Below are positions 47,054-56,303 of a DNA stretch of 64,000 bases, piece after piece. The translations under genes were made by a program, and so were the position numbers. The notes under the pieces are model-generated. The model was not told where the DNA came from, made no database searches, and saw only the letters and a list, made by a program, of their open reading frames with translations. This DNA comes from Betaproteobacteria bacterium (GTDB lineage Bacteria; Pseudomonadota; Gammaproteobacteria; Burkholderiales; Burkholderiaceae_D), in NCBI GenBank assembly GCA_025356395.1, contig JANXTA010000122.1, forward strand, positions 1-64,000. The letters run 5' to 3'. Position 1 is the stretch's first letter; each line of letters begins with the position of its first letter.

Positions 47054-47851
47054 GTGACGCGCATCGCGCTCGGCGTCCAGTACGACGGCAGCGACTGGCA
47101 CGGCTGGCAGTCGCAGCTTCACGGCAAGACCGTGCAGGACGCGCTGGAAGCGGCACTGAGCCGCTTCGCTGATCATCCCGTGCGAGTCGCGTGCGCCGGT
47201 CGGACCGATACCGGCGTTCATGCGCTCGGGCAGATCGTCCACTTCGACACCGGCGCCACGCGGACCCTGCAGGGCTGGATCCGCGGCATCAACGCCTTGT
47301 TGCCGGCCTCGATCGCGATCGGCTGGTCCGCCGAGGTCGATGCCGCTTTCGATGCGCGCTTCGATGCTGTCTCGCGGACCTACCACTACCTGCTGCTCGT
47401 GCGGCCTCACCGTTCCCCCCACTGGGTCGGCCGGGCCGGCTGGACCCATGCGCCGCTCGACGTCGACGCGATGCACGAGGCGGCGCAGGTGCTGGTCGGC
47501 ACGCACGACTTCTCGGCGTTCCGCGCCTCGGAATGCCAGGCCAGGACACCCGTCAAGACGTTGTCGATCGCCTCGGTGCGCCGCAGCGGCGACTTCGTCT
47601 GTTTCACCTTCAAGGCCAGCGCCTTCGTCCAGCACATGGTGCGCAACCTGACCGGTGCGCTGGTCGCGATCGGTCGCGGCGCGAAGCCCCGCGCGTGGCT
47701 GGGTGAACTGCTCGCCGGTCGGGACCGCACGGTCTCGGCGCCGACCTTCATGCCCGACGGGCTGTACCTAGCGCGCGTCGACTATCGCGACGGCATCGTG
47801 CTGCCCGACCCGCCGTCATTCACATCCATCCATGCAGGATTCGCCCCATGA
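47054..47851 (+). CDS. truA: tRNA pseudouridine(38-40) synthase
   Basis: 265 residues. ALGVQYDGSDWHGWQSQ opens the fold, CAGRTDTGVHALGQIVHFDT contains the catalytic Asp, and FVQHMVRNLTGALVAIGRG is the C-terminal signature. GTG start 47054. Its last codons overlap the trpF start by 4 bp. Confidence 0.96.
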   Translation: MTRIALGVQYDGSDWHGWQSQLHGKTVQDALEAALSRFADHPVRVACAGRTDTGVHALGQIVHFDTGATRTLQGWIRGINALLPASIAIGWSAEVDAAFDARFDAVSRTYHYLLLVRPHRSPHWVGRAGWTHAPLDVDAMHEAAQVLVGTHDFSAFRASECQARTPVKTLSIASVRRSGDFVCFTFKASAFVQHMVRNLTGALVAIGRGAKPRAWLGELLAGRDRTVSAPTFMPDGLYLARVDYRDGIVLPDPPSFTSIHAGFAP

Positions 47852-48522
47852 GTTTCATCGGAGGGCCTGACGGCCGCACGCGCATCAAGTTTTGCGGCAT
47901 GACGCGCGAGCAGGACATCGACGCGGCCGTCGCGCTCAACGTCGATGCCATCGGCCTCATCTTCTACGGCCCGAGCCCGCGCTGCGTGTCGATCGAGCGG
48001 GCCGCGCGCTTGGTCGGACGGTTGCCGTCGTCGATCGATGCGGTCGGCCTGTTCGTCGACGCGTCGCGCGAGGAAATCGACGAGGTGCTCGATCGCGTTC
48101 CGCTGACGCTGCTGCAATTGCATGGCGACGAGACGCCCGAGCAGTGCGCAGGCTTCCGCATCCCGTTCATCAAGGTGGTGCGAGTCGAGCCAGGGCTCGA
48201 TTTGTTAGACTTCGTCTTCGCGTTCGACCAGGCTGTCGCCTTGTTGCTCGATACGCACACCGCCGCTTACGGCGGTTCCGGAAAGGTTTTCGATTGGTCT
48301 CTTGTCCCACTTGCCTTGATCGGTCCCGACGCCGTGCGTCCGGTCGTTTTGAGTGGTGGCTTGAACGCAGCAAACGTCGCTGACGGGATTGCGCGCGTGC
48401 GTCCCTCGGCCGTCGATACCTCATCGGGCATCGAGAGCGCCAAGGGCATCAAGGACGCAACCGCGATGCGCGACTTCGTCGCCGCGGTTCGTGCAGCCGA
48501 CCGACCGAACTCCCAGGAGTAA
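47848..48522 (+). CDS. trpF: Phosphoribosylanthranilate isomerase
   Basis: 224 residues. IKFCGMTREQDIDAAVALNV holds the catalytic Cys, LLQLHGDETPEQC and LLDTHTAAYGGSGKVFDW the substrate loop with the catalytic Asp, and VVLSGGLNAANV the phosphate loop. It catalyses the Amadori step in tryptophan synthesis and is clustered with trpB and trpA. Confidence 0.96.
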   Translation: MSFIGGPDGRTRIKFCGMTREQDIDAAVALNVDAIGLIFYGPSPRCVSIERAARLVGRLPSSIDAVGLFVDASREEIDEVLDRVPLTLLQLHGDETPEQCAGFRIPFIKVVRVEPGLDLLDFVFAFDQAVALLLDTHTAAYGGSGKVFDWSLVPLALIGPDAVRPVVLSGGLNAANVADGIARVRPSAVDTSSGIESAKGIKDATAMRDFVAAVRAADRPNSQE

Positions 48523-48528
48523 CCAGAC

Positions 48529-49791
48529 ATGGGCATGACCTCACTGGCCGCGATCCACGCGGCCCGCAATGCATTTGACCAGACGAGTGCTTCGTCCCTG
48601 AGTACGTCTTCGCGCCCCGACGCGCGTGGCCACTTCGGACCTTATGGCGGTCGCTTCGTTTCCGAGACGCTGATGCGCGCGCTCGACGAACTCGACGCCG
48701 CCTACGAACACTACCGACGCGATCCCGACTTCATCGCCGAGGTCGAGAGCGAGCTCGCGCACTTCGTCGGTCGACCGAGCCCGATCTATCACGCGAAACG
48801 CTGGAGCGAGAAACTCGGCGGCGCGCAGATCTATCTCAAGCGCGAAGACCTCAACCACACCGGCGCGCACAAGATCAACAACACCATCGGCCAGGCGCTG
48901 CTCGCACGTCGCATGGGCAAGCCGCGCGTGATCGCCGAGACCGGGGCGGGGCAGCACGGCGTCGCGAGCGCGACCGTCGCAGCCCGCTTCGGCATGGAGT
49001 GCGTGGTCTACATGGGCAGCGAAGACGTCGGCCGCCAGTCGGCCAACGTGCAGCGCATTAAGCTGCTCGGCGCCACCATCGTGCCGGTCGAATCCGGCTC
49101 GAAGACGCTGAAGGACGCGCTCAACGAAGCGATGCGCGACTGGGTCACCAATGTCGAGAACACGTTCTACATCATCGGCACCGTGGCTGGCCCGCATCCG
49201 TATCCGATGATGGTGCGCGACTTCAATGCAGTGGTCGGACGCGAGTGCCGCTGGCAGATGCCGCAGCGCGCGGGCCGGCAGCCCGACGCGATCATCGCGT
49301 GCGTGGGGGGCGGCAGCAACGCGATGGGCATCTTCCACGACTACGTCGACGACGCGTCGGTCCGCCTGATCGGCGTGGAGGCGGCGGGCGACGGCATCGG
49401 CACCGACCGTCACGCGGCCAGCCTGCAGCGCGGCACGCCGGGCGTGCTGCACGGCAATCGCACCTACATCCTGCAGGACGACAACGGCCAGATCACCGAG
49501 ACGCATTCGATCTCGGCCGGCCTCGACTATCCGGGCGTCGGTCCCGAGCACGCGTGGCTGAAGGACATCGGTCGCGCCGAGTACGTGGGTGCGACCGACG
49601 TCGAGGCGCTCGCTGCGTTCCACGACTGCTGTCGCATCGAAGGCATCATCCCCGCGCTGGAGTCGAGCCATGCGCTCGCGTATGCGACCAAGCTCGCGCC
49701 GACGATGGACCAGGACCGGATCATCCTGGTCAACCTTTCCGGACGTGGCGACAAGGATCTGCATATCGTCGACGCGGCGGGCAAGCGATGA
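48529..49791 (+). CDS. trpB: Tryptophan synthase beta chain
   Basis: 420 residues. [20 protein letters not shown] carries the PLP lysine, [20 protein letters not shown] and [11 protein letters not shown] bind cofactor and phosphate. The first 35 or so residues are an extra leader before [19 protein letters not shown] 48529 has AGGAG upstream. It condenses indole and serine. Its TGA overlaps the trpA ATG by 3 bp. Confidence 0.97.
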   Translation: MGMTSLAAIHAARNAFDQTSASSLSTSSRPDARGHFGPYGGRFVSETLMRALDELDAAYEHYRRDPDFIAEVESELAHFVGRPSPIYHAKRWSEKLGGAQIYLKREDLNHTGAHKINNTIGQALLARRMGKPRVIAETGAGQHGVASATVAARFGMECVVYMGSEDVGRQSANVQRIKLLGATIVPVESGSKTLKDALNEAMRDWVTNVENTFYIIGTVAGPHPYPMMVRDFNAVVGRECRWQMPQRAGRQPDAIIACVGGGSNAMGIFHDYVDDASVRLIGVEAAGDGIGTDRHAASLQRGTPGVLHGNRTYILQDDNGQITETHSISAGLDYPGVGPEHAWLKDIGRAEYVGATDVEALAAFHDCCRIEGIIPALESSHALAYATKLAPTMDQDRIILVNLSGRGDKDLHIVDAAGKR

Positions 49792-50627
49792 ACCGTCGCA
49801 TCGGAGCACGCTTCGCGAGGCTGAAGATCGAAGGCCGGACCGGCCTCATTCCGTACATCGCCGCCGGCGACCCATCGGCTGCGATCACCGTTGACCTGAT
49901 GCACGCGCTGGCCCGTGCCGGCGCCGACGTCATCGAGCTCGGTGTCCCGTTCTCCGATCCGTCGGCCGACGGCCCCGTGATCCAGCGCGCGACCGAGCGG
50001 GCGATCAGGCGCGGCGTCGGTCTCGCCGCGACGCTCGACTGCGTCCGGGCCTTCCGCCGCGACGACGCCGATACGCCGGTCGTGCTGATGGGTTACGCCA
50101 ATCCCTTCGAGCTGATGGCGAGTCGCAAGGGCGGCCTCGACGGGCTGGCGGCCGAGTTGCGCGCAGCCGGCGTCGACGGCGTGCTGGTCGTCGACTATCC
50201 CCCCGAGGAATCCGAGGATTTCGCAGCCGCCCTGAATGCCGCCGGCATCGACGGTATCTACCTGCTCGCCCCGACCTCCAGCGACGCGCGCATCGAAGCC
50301 GTGGCCCGCGTCGCGTCGGGCTACCTCTACTACGTCAGCCTGAAGGGCATCACTGGCTCCGCGACGCTCGATGTCGGGTCGGTGGCCGCGAAGCTGCCGC
50401 TGATCCGCCAGCACAGCGCGGTGCCGATCGGTGTCGGCTTCGGGATCCGCGATGCGGCGAGCGCGTGTGCGGTCGCCGAGCTGGCCGACGCCGTCGTGGT
50501 CGGAAGTCGTATCATCGAAGCGATCGAAGCGGCCCCGGAAGATCAGGCGGTCGCAGTCGCCGAGACCTTCGTGCGGGAGATCCGGGACGCACTGGATCTC
50601 GCCAGCACCCGTCGATCGAAGGCCTGA
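49788..50627 (+). CDS. trpA: Tryptophan synthase alpha chain
   Basis: 279 residues. [39 protein letters not shown] with the catalytic Glu and Asp region, VLMGYANP and [12 protein letters not shown] are family signatures of the TIM-barrel. It releases indole from indole-3-glycerol phosphate to TrpB. Coupled to trpB by overlap; accD follows after 28 bp. Confidence 0.97.
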   Translation: MNRRIGARFARLKIEGRTGLIPYIAAGDPSAAITVDLMHALARAGADVIELGVPFSDPSADGPVIQRATERAIRRGVGLAATLDCVRAFRRDDADTPVVLMGYANPFELMASRKGGLDGLAAELRAAGVDGVLVVDYPPEESEDFAAALNAAGIDGIYLLAPTSSDARIEAVARVASGYLYYVSLKGITGSATLDVGSVAAKLPLIRQHSAVPIGVGFGIRDAASACAVAELADAVVVGSRIIEAIEAAPEDQAVAVAETFVREIRDALDLASTRRSKA

Positions 50628-50655
50628 GAACAACACGCAACGAGGAACACCATCC

Positions 50656-51525
50656 ATGAGCTGGATCGAAAAGCTGCTGCCTCCGCGCATCCAACGCAAC
50701 GACGGCCAGCCACGCCGCATCCCCGAAGGACTGTGGGTCAAGTGCCCGAGTTGCGAGTCGGTGCTGTACAAGACCGACCTCGAACAGAACTGCATGGTCT
50801 GCCCGAAGTGCGATCACCACATGCGCATGGGTGCGCGCGAGCGGATCGACGCGCTGCTCGATGGCGAAGGCCGCTTCGAGATCGCGCGCGACACCTTGCC
50901 GCTCGACACGCTCAAGTTCAAGGACAGCAAGAAGTATCCCGACCGGCTCAAGGAAGCGATGGAGTCCACCGGCGAGACGGATGCGTTGATCGTGATGGCC
51001 GGTGCCATCCACACGGTGCCGGTGGTCGCGGCCGTCTTCGAGTTCGGCTTCATGGGAGGCTCGATGGGCTCGGTGGTCGGCGAGCGCTTCGCGCGTGGCG
51101 TGCAGACCGCGATCGAGCAGAAGGTGCCGTTCATCTGCGTCACGGCGACCGGCGGCGCGCGCATGCAGGAAGGGCTCTTGTCCCTGATGCAGATGGCCAA
51201 GACCACCGGCATGCTGACCAAGCTGTCTGCGGCCAAGCTGCCGTTCATCAGCGTGCTGACCGACCCCACGATGGGCGGCGTGTCGGCCAGCTTCGCGTTC
51301 ATGGGCGACGTGGTGATCGCCGAGCCGAACGCGTTGATCGGCTTCGCCGGTCCGCGCGTGATCGAGCAGACCGTGCGCGAGAAGCTGCCCGAGGGCTTCC
51401 AGCGGTCGGAGTTCCTGCTGACTAAGGGCGCGATCGACATGATCGTGGACCGTCGCAAGATGCGCGACGAGATCGCGCGGTTGCTGGCGTTGCTGTTGAA
51501 GCAGCCGTCGGACGTGGTGGCCTGA
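50656..51525 (+). CDS. accD: Acetyl-CoA carboxylase carboxyltransferase beta subunit
   Basis: 289 residues. The N-terminal zinc ribbon is CPSCESVLY...[27 protein letters not shown] and [21 protein letters not shown] are carboxyltransferase signatures. With AccA it transfers CO2 from biotin to acetyl-CoA. In related genomes folC normally follows; here the conserved block stops and an antitoxin gene follows. Confidence 0.97.
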   Translation: MSWIEKLLPPRIQRNDGQPRRIPEGLWVKCPSCESVLYKTDLEQNCMVCPKCDHHMRMGARERIDALLDGEGRFEIARDTLPLDTLKFKDSKKYPDRLKEAMESTGETDALIVMAGAIHTVPVVAAVFEFGFMGGSMGSVVGERFARGVQTAIEQKVPFICVTATGGARMQEGLLSLMQMAKTTGMLTKLSAAKLPFISVLTDPTMGGVSASFAFMGDVVIAEPNALIGFAGPRVIEQTVREKLPEGFQRSEFLLTKGAIDMIVDRRKMRDEIARLLALLLKQPSDVVA

Positions 51526-51585
51526 TCCCGACATCGCTCGTCGGTGACCCGAACATGGGGATCTATCGAGCAAATTGAGGCCAGC

Positions 51586-51825
51586 ATGAGTCGCTTGACC
51601 ATGACCTTGTCGGAAGCTCGCTATCGCGCATTGAAGGAGGCGTCAGCGAACCGCGACAAGATCATCGGGCAATTGATCGGTGAAAGCCTGGACTTCTACG
51701 GCATCAAATCCCGGGACGACGCGCGAGAATTGGTGCGACGCGCGCGCGGGCACAGCAAGCTGACCCCCGATTGCGCAATGGGCATCGCGCACGAGCAGGT
51801 CGTCGCCACGCGCCGGAAAGCGTGA
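51586..51825 (+). CDS. VapB-like antitoxin of a PIN-toxin pair
   Basis: 79 residues. MSRLTMTLSEARYRALKEAS fits a ribbon-helix-helix-type DNA-binding start and is followed by a helical, basic C-terminal part (ARELVRRARGHSK). Its stop overlaps the GTG of a downstream PIN-domain frame by 4 bp, the usual arrangement of VapBC-type modules. ATG 51586 is preferred over the upstream frame start at 51544. Confidence 0.65.
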   Translation: MSRLTMTLSEARYRALKEASANRDKIIGQLIGESLDFYGIKSRDDARELVRRARGHSKLTPDCAMGIAHEQVVATRRKA

Positions 51826-52241
51826 GTGGCACGGCCGTCATCGTCGACACCGATATCGTCGTTGCCGGCGTGCTGACGAATCACGAGGAGTCGCAAGTCG
51901 TCCGCATTCTCGACGGCATGCGGACGGCATGAATTCCCTTCGTCCTTTCCGGCGCTCTCCTGGCCGAATATCGGACGATGCTGGTCAGGCCGAACCTCCG
52001 CAAGCTGCATGGCCTCCCCATTGCCGCGGTGTAGACCGTGCTGACCGATATCGGGCAGCACGCCGTCGTGCTGACACCGGTCTTCGGGCTGCGCGCTCTT
52101 GACCCAGGCGATCAGTTGTTGTGGGATGTGCTGGCGGCGATGCCGGACGTGCGTCTGATCACCGGCGACAAGCTGTTTCTGCGGGATATTGGGATGCACA
52201 CGCGCGTGATCTCGGCAGCCGATTTCGTCGCGGGCCGCTGA
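51822..52241 (+). pseudogene. PIN-domain toxin (VapC-like), two in-frame stops
   Basis: Reading one frame from GTG 51822 gives a full-length PIN protein of about 139 codons: VIVDTDIVVAGVLT (first acidic residues), LAEYRTMLVRPNLRKLHGLP, LDPGDQLLWDVLAAMP and VRLITGDKLFLRD (later acidic residues). TGA at 51930-51932 and TAG at 52032-52034 interrupt it without any frameshift. Both could be C-to-T changes (CGA to TGA, CAG to TAG). The toxin cannot be made as an intact protein, while its antitoxin is open. Confidence 0.8.
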
Positions 52242-52258
52242 CGCGACGGGTCACCGGC

Positions 52259-52675
52259 TCAATAAGAGCGCAAGCAGATACCCCAGCGATCGTCGATGCG
52301 CACGATCATCCAGAGGTTGGTGTGCATGCTGAGGATCTCGTTGTCCGCCCGGCGACGGCTGTACGTGACCACGAAGTGCACCTTGTCGCGGCCCACGAGC
52401 GCAGCCTGCTTGTCCTCGTAGCGCGTGTGATGCCAGCCCGATCGCTTCAGGGTGTCGAAGAAGTCCGTCGGATGTCGCCCCGCGTTCGGCCATTCGAGAC
52501 GGCTCGCGCCCGACCACATGACGTGCGGGAAGTGAAGCTCCGCATCCACGCCTTCCGCGTCGCATGCGTTGAAGCGGTCCGTGACGCGATCGAGGCAGGC
52601 GGATGCCCCATCGATCAAGGTTTCCGGAGATTCGATGAAGGCCCGCGGGCTGACGAATGTGGCGAGGTCGGGCAT
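52259..52675 (-). CDS. NTF2/SnoaL-like small protein
   Basis: 138 residues. RVTDRFNACDAEGVDAELHF, WPNAGRHPTDFFDTLKRSGW and VHFVVTYSRRRADNEILSMH, ending in WMIVRIDDRWGICLRS, give the cone-shaped NTF2-like fold of SnoaL-related proteins. These may be enzymes or binding proteins; the role is unknown. ATG 52675; a small hydrophobic ORF ends 20 bp upstream. Confidence 0.65.
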   Translation of the reverse strand: MPDLATFVSPRAFIESPETLIDGASACLDRVTDRFNACDAEGVDAELHFPHVMWSGASRLEWPNAGRHPTDFFDTLKRSGWHHTRYEDKQAALVGRDKVHFVVTYSRRRADNEILSMHTNLWMIVRIDDRWGICLRSY

Positions 52676-52695
52676 CAAAGTCGGGCGGCTGAAAT

Positions 52696-52800
52696 TCAGT
52701 GATCCTGCTCGGCCTGCCGCCTGGCCAGATCGGCGAGCCCCGCGAGAAGAGCTGCTGCAACGAGACTGCGGATGATGCTCGACCGCGCACGAGGATTCAT
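52696..52800 (-). CDS. Possible 34-residue hydrophobic peptide
   Basis: ATG 52800 is preceded by GGAG at a spacing of 6 and opens a 34-residue frame whose centre, IIRSLVAAALLAGLADLA, could span a membrane, followed by a charged tail. It ends 20 bp before the SnoaL-like gene on the same strand. No family recognised; it may be a small membrane protein or chance. Confidence 0.3.
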   Translation of the reverse strand: MNPRARSSIIRSLVAAALLAGLADLARRQAEQDH

Positions 52801-52890
52801 GAACTTCTCCGAAGGGTGGGGCTGCGGACGTCCAGAAAAGCGGCCACCCGATGCAGCGGCTTGCGCCGCGTAACGGTACACCCACGTCGA

Positions 52891-53571
52891 CTATTCCATC
52901 TGCAGCATCTTCGAGTACTCGGCGATGTCCCAGCCGATGCTCGACAGGTCGATCGCCACCTGCCGGACCTTCGGCGTCTTCTCCGCGACGATGGGCGTGA
53001 CGGTCGGGAAGGTTGCCAACACCTCGGGCGACTTCGCCCAGTCCTCGATGCGCAACGTCTTCGTCGTGTAGTACACCCAGGCCACCTGATATTTGCCGAG
53101 CACGAGCGGTCCCTTCCACTTCACGATCTCGTCGAGCTCGGCCCTCGCACAGCACAGGGTCCCGTTCGCGTAGTAGCTCTCGCCCTTGGCCGTCCGCGTG
53201 AAGGTCGCGAACTTCAGCACCTTGTTGTTGACCGTGCGTTCGCTCTCGCTGCTGGCGAGAAGACCCAGCGATTCGAGAACCCTGAATTGCGCGAGGCACC
53301 CCTTGGGCGCCTGCGGGTTCTTCAAGTCGTTGTCGATGGCGACTTCGGTGGATGGCGTCGCCGACGGGCCGAACCCGAATAGGGATGGCAGGCAGATGTT
53401 GTTCGTGGCCTTTTCGTCGAAGGACTTCCGGAGGACCTGCGAGAAGACGGTCTTGTATTCTTCCTTGCCGAGGGGGGTGTGGCCAGTGACGTTCACCGCA
53501 CAGCCTGCGAAGAGCAGGGTCACCGGCAACAACATCGACAGGGCAATGCGGGGGCTCGTGATGGTCTTCAT
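52891..53571 (-). CDS. Hypothetical lipoprotein
   Basis: 226 residues. The leader ends in LLPVTLLFAGCAVNV, a lipobox with Cys at about position 24. The body has no recognised domain: VLRKSFDEKATNNICLPSLF, then a stretch with TLCCARAELDEIVKWKGPL and a C-terminal half that could form a winged-helix or beta fold. Probably anchored in the outer or inner membrane facing the periplasm. Function unknown. 239 bp of non-coding sequence precede it. Confidence 0.65.
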   Translation of the reverse strand: MKTITSPRIALSMLLPVTLLFAGCAVNVTGHTPLGKEEYKTVFSQVLRKSFDEKATNNICLPSLFGFGPSATPSTEVAIDNDLKNPQAPKGCLAQFRVLESLGLLASSESERTVNNKVLKFATFTRTAKGESYYANGTLCCARAELDEIVKWKGPLVLGKYQVAWVYYTTKTLRIEDWAKSPEVLATFPTVTPIVAEKTPKVRQVAIDLSSIGWDIAEYSKMLQME

Positions 53572-53810
53572 GGGGTCCTCGGTGGGCATCGGGCGTGAGG
53601 TCGAGCAGAACACGTTTGGCTCGAAACACGGCCAGACGAGTGGTTGGGGCGCGTCGGCTGATACGCGAAGCCTCGCCGGACGCTACCGGCCATTGCGGAG
53701 TCAGCGGTGTCAGGAGGCCCCGATCGTCAGGCCGTCTTGCACGAAGGGCCCGGCTTGCGAACGAGCATGCCGATTTCGAGAGCGGGTGAGCCGACGCGCC
53801 GTCGTCGACA

Positions 53811-54223
53811 TTAGACGAAGTCACTCTGTCGATGAAGAGTCAGGGCCGGGACGTTGAGGACTGCTGTCTGCACGCGCAGTTCATCGGCGCCGTAAAGGTT
53901 CACGAGGTGCTGCAAGAGACTTCTACCGATTCCTCTGTGTTGAAGGGCGGCCGCGACGACCAGCGAAGCGATGGTGTTGCTGCCAACCCCCGATCGCTCG
54001 ATCTGCGCGACCCTCGCAAGCTCTTCACGCAAAAAAGAGCCGAAGAACTCGGCAGCGCTCGTCATCACTTCGTGCGCAGTTCGCCGGAGCGGGGAAAGTC
54101 CGTGGTCTCGATCAGCGCAGCCTCCTGCAGATAGGCGGCCCGCTGCACCTCATGGGTACGGGCCGCCATCTCGCTCGACCGATGGTCTAGTCGTCGGACC
54201 TCCTCATAGGGCTGCGCATTCAT
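53811..54223 (-). pseudogene. GNAT-family acetyltransferase, frameshifted and shortened
   Basis: ATG 54223 opens a frame with VQRAAYLQEAALIETTDFPR, a GNAT N-terminal region, ending at TGA 54065. The neighbouring frame (from 54068) continues the family sequence: FFGSFLREELARVAQIE, SLVVAAALQHRGIGRSLLQH (acetyl-CoA motif A) and LNVPALTLHRQSDFV, then stops about 20 residues early. One base change at about 54065 would join the two. The gene is almost certainly inactive. Confidence 0.65.
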
Positions 54224-54307
54224 CGACGGCTCGGTCAGTAGGGCGTGGATCGGTCCATCGGATCGGGTTAAAGCACCGTTGCGCGCGCAAGAGTCACAGG
54301 CGACCGA

Positions 54308-54523
54308 TCAGGTCTTCGGCTTGGCGAGCTGATGCGCGACGACCGCGTTCGCGTGGCCGTACCCAAGACCGTGTTCGATCTTCAACCAGCCGACGATCTC
54401 CAGGTGTCCGGCGCAGCTTCTGCGGTCTACGAGCGCAAACCAGTGGGCCATCGGCTTTCCATTCGTTTTCTCGATGGAAGGGAAGTAGGAGGCAGGGCCT
54501 TTTACCTTGGTCTCACTCGTCAT
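54308..54523 (-). CDS. DUF4287-domain protein
   Basis: 71 residues. KVKGPASYFPSIEKTNGKPM, then GHLEIVGWLKIEHGLGYGHA and NAVVAHQLA match the DUF4287 pattern, a short helical domain found alone or with DUF5655. Function unknown. GGAG lies 8 bases before ATG 54523. It appears complete, unlike its neighbours. Confidence 0.75.
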   Translation of the reverse strand: MTSETKVKGPASYFPSIEKTNGKPMAHWFALVDRRSCAGHLEIVGWLKIEHGLGYGHANAVVAHQLAKPKT

Positions 54524-54665
54524 CGCTTGGCTCCGTGGTCTCCAGCCGCCGGCTGAATACTTGAAAACTGATTTCCATGGGATCGGTTCAGCATTTGCGA
54601 AGCGCTGGGGTGAACCTGTAAGTGGCGCATCGCATGGCGTTGTGAGCGTGTGCTCGAAGAAGGGA

Positions 54666-54815
54666 TCACGCGTCGGGTTCGTGGCAGACGAACTCGATGT
54701 CGTGCCTGTCCGGACTGATCACGAAAGCTGCGTAGCAGTTCGCGTGACAGTGCAGCCGCAGACCCGGCGGGCCGTTGTCGTTGCCGCCCACTTCCCGAGC
54801 GGCGCGCTGGATAGG
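54666..54815 (-). pseudogene. VOC-family (glyoxalase-like) C-terminal fragment
   Basis: A 49-codon stretch reads GGNDNGPPGLRLHCHANCYA then AFVISPDRHDIEFVCHEP and a TGA. This is the conserved end of small VOC (glyoxalase/bleomycin-resistance) proteins. The sequence is cut by an in-frame TAA just upstream of 54815, and the N-terminal half is absent; another ORF ends 10 bp away. It is a gene remnant. Confidence 0.6.
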
Positions 54816-54825
54816 TTACGGGCCT

Positions 54826-55182
54826 TCATGCGAGCTGCGTTTCGCGGACCGCAACCAGTGGCTCGGGAATGATGAATTCGAGTGCGCCCCAAGTCGACTC
54901 GGTGATGGATCGCACTTCGAGAAGTGGTACGGGCTCCGGAGTGCCGACGTAGCCCAATTCGATCAAGCATCGCGTCGCGGAGCTGACGGACTTCATGCTC
55001 GTGAGCCCCGCCTGCTTGCCGAACAAACGCTCAAAAGGCGCAGCGATCTCTCTAGCGACCCAATCCGCGGAGTGCCCGGGCAGGCTGAACTCCACGGCAA
55101 CGATGAGCCGTGGAGGCGTAGCGGCAACATGAAGCGGGGTAAAGCATAGAAGGGGCAGTAACGAAAAGCCGCGCCTGTTCAC
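54826..55182 (-). CDS. Small secreted protein resembling an RND porter subdomain
   Basis: 118 residues from GTG 55182 (open upstream to 55263). A leader RRGFSLLPLLCFTPLHVAA is followed by RLIVAVEFSLPGHSADWVAR and PFERLFGKQAGLTSMKSVSS, which resembles the first periplasmic porter subdomain of RND permeases (the YPGAsae...v..piE...gl..m.S pattern). No membrane helices or further RND domains are present. It may be a stand-alone periplasmic protein or a remnant; the similarity is by eye only. Confidence 0.4.
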   Translation of the reverse strand: MNRRGFSLLPLLCFTPLHVAATPPRLIVAVEFSLPGHSADWVAREIAAPFERLFGKQAGLTSMKSVSSATRCLIELGYVGTPEPVPLLEVRSITESTWGALEFIIPEPLVAVRETQLA

Positions 55183-55491
55183 GTGCAATATTTTTCTGGG
55201 GATGAAAGTGGCAAATCGTCTATCGCGCGACCGCGTTGGTTCAGTGCGCCAAGGATGCTTCAAGCAGGCTCATGTCTAGATCCTGGAATCGAGACGAGTT
55301 GGGAGGCGAGGTCTTGTCGATGCCCGACCAGATCTGCACATCAACGACTGGAGGAATCGTCGCCTCCCGAGTCAATCGCGATTCGCCTTGTCTTACTGAG
55401 CCGACTGCATCTTTGCGCGACGAATTAAACATCAGGAGGCCCCGATCTTTGGGCGCGCTGCGAGCCGTCCCCACAAGCTCTGCACAGATTC
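55183..55491. other. 309-bp stretch with no recognised gene
   Basis: Short frames on both strands, including a 77-codon minus-strand frame (55241-55474, GTG start), show no recognisable family. No promoter or repeat stands out. The base composition is somewhat less GC-rich than the flanking genes. Confidence 0.4.
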
Positions 55492-56133
55492 TCAGGACGG
55501 CCGCAACAACACGATCAACGCCCCTCCACCCCCGTCGTGCTCACGCGCCTGGCAGAAGGCCATCACTTCCTCCTTCTGCATCAGCCAGTTCTTCACCTTG
55601 CCCTTCAGCACCGGCTGCTTGCCGATGGAGCCGTGGCCCTTGCCGTGGACGATACGGACACATCGCAGGCGATGCTTGATCGACTCGCGCAGGAAAGTGC
55701 CGACCATCTCGCGGGCGCCATCGACGCGCGCGCCGTGCAGGTCCACTTCGGCCTGCACGATCCAGTGGCCGCGGCGCAGCTTGCGGACGATCTCCAGGCC
55801 GATGCCTTCGCGATGCCACGACACCTGCTCGTCGGTGTCGAGGACCACGTCGGGATCGAAGTCGTCCGAGATCGACTCGGCGAGGGCTGCGGCCTCGTCG
55901 CGTTGACGCTGATGCGCGATCGGGGCGGGCAGCTTCTTCGGATGCTCGGCGCGACCCCCGGTCTTGAGGGGCTCGACGGCGCCGATGGATGCCCGAAAGA
56001 GATTTGCTTCGCGTGCGGCCTCGGCGGCCTTCCGTCGCGCTTCGCACTCGGCGCGTGCGCGCTCCTCGGCCTCGCGCGCGAGGGCGTCGCGCAGGACTTC
56101 GAGATCCGAGAGGTGGTGGACGCGGGCTTTCAT
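55492..56133 (-). CDS. Smr-domain protein
   Basis: 213 residues. The N-terminal half is a charged helical region (ALAREAEERARAECEARRKA). The C-terminal Smr domain contains VDLHGARVDGAREMVGTFL and CVRIVHGKGHGSIGKQPVLK, the LDxHG and HGxG motifs of MutS2-type Smr domains, ending in GGGGALIVLLRP. Such domains nick or bind nucleic acids. In related genomes this gene lies beside trxB; here a sorting-signal protein gene is inserted between them. Confidence 0.88.
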   Translation of the reverse strand: MKARVHHLSDLEVLRDALAREAEERARAECEARRKAAEAAREANLFRASIGAVEPLKTGGRAEHPKKLPAPIAHQRQRDEAAALAESISDDFDPDVVLDTDEQVSWHREGIGLEIVRKLRRGHWIVQAEVDLHGARVDGAREMVGTFLRESIKHRLRCVRIVHGKGHGSIGKQPVLKGKVKNWLMQKEEVMAFCQAREHDGGGGALIVLLRPS

Positions 56134-56303
56134 CGACAGGCTTATTGGGGCGACCGCGGGTATCGGCCGGATCGAAAGGATAGTGGAATAAGACGGGAGC
56201 GCGAATCGTTCGCTTCAGGTCTATCGCAGCGAACCCGAACCGGCACAGACCGACCGGCTTCATCTTCGATGACCGATCATCCATGCATCCCAGGGAGCGT
56301 CAC

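Noticed and set aside
51822-52241. Recoding of the internal TGA and TAG in the PIN toxin
   Set aside because: Two different stop codons are involved, no selenocysteine-insertion-like hairpin was evident, and the positions are not cysteine or lysine sites in the family; loss of function is simpler.
53811-55263. A possible integron cassette array (small GNAT, VOC and DUF genes)
   Set aside because: The gene types fit cassettes, but no attC-like core sites (GTTRRRY / RYYYAAC pairs) were seen between them, all genes are on one strand with uneven gaps, and there is no integrase.
55236-55679. A 147-codon plus-strand frame across the Smr gene end
   Set aside because: No family pattern, Pro/Ser/Ala/Arg-rich tail typical of antisense frames, and it runs into the Smr gene on the other strand.
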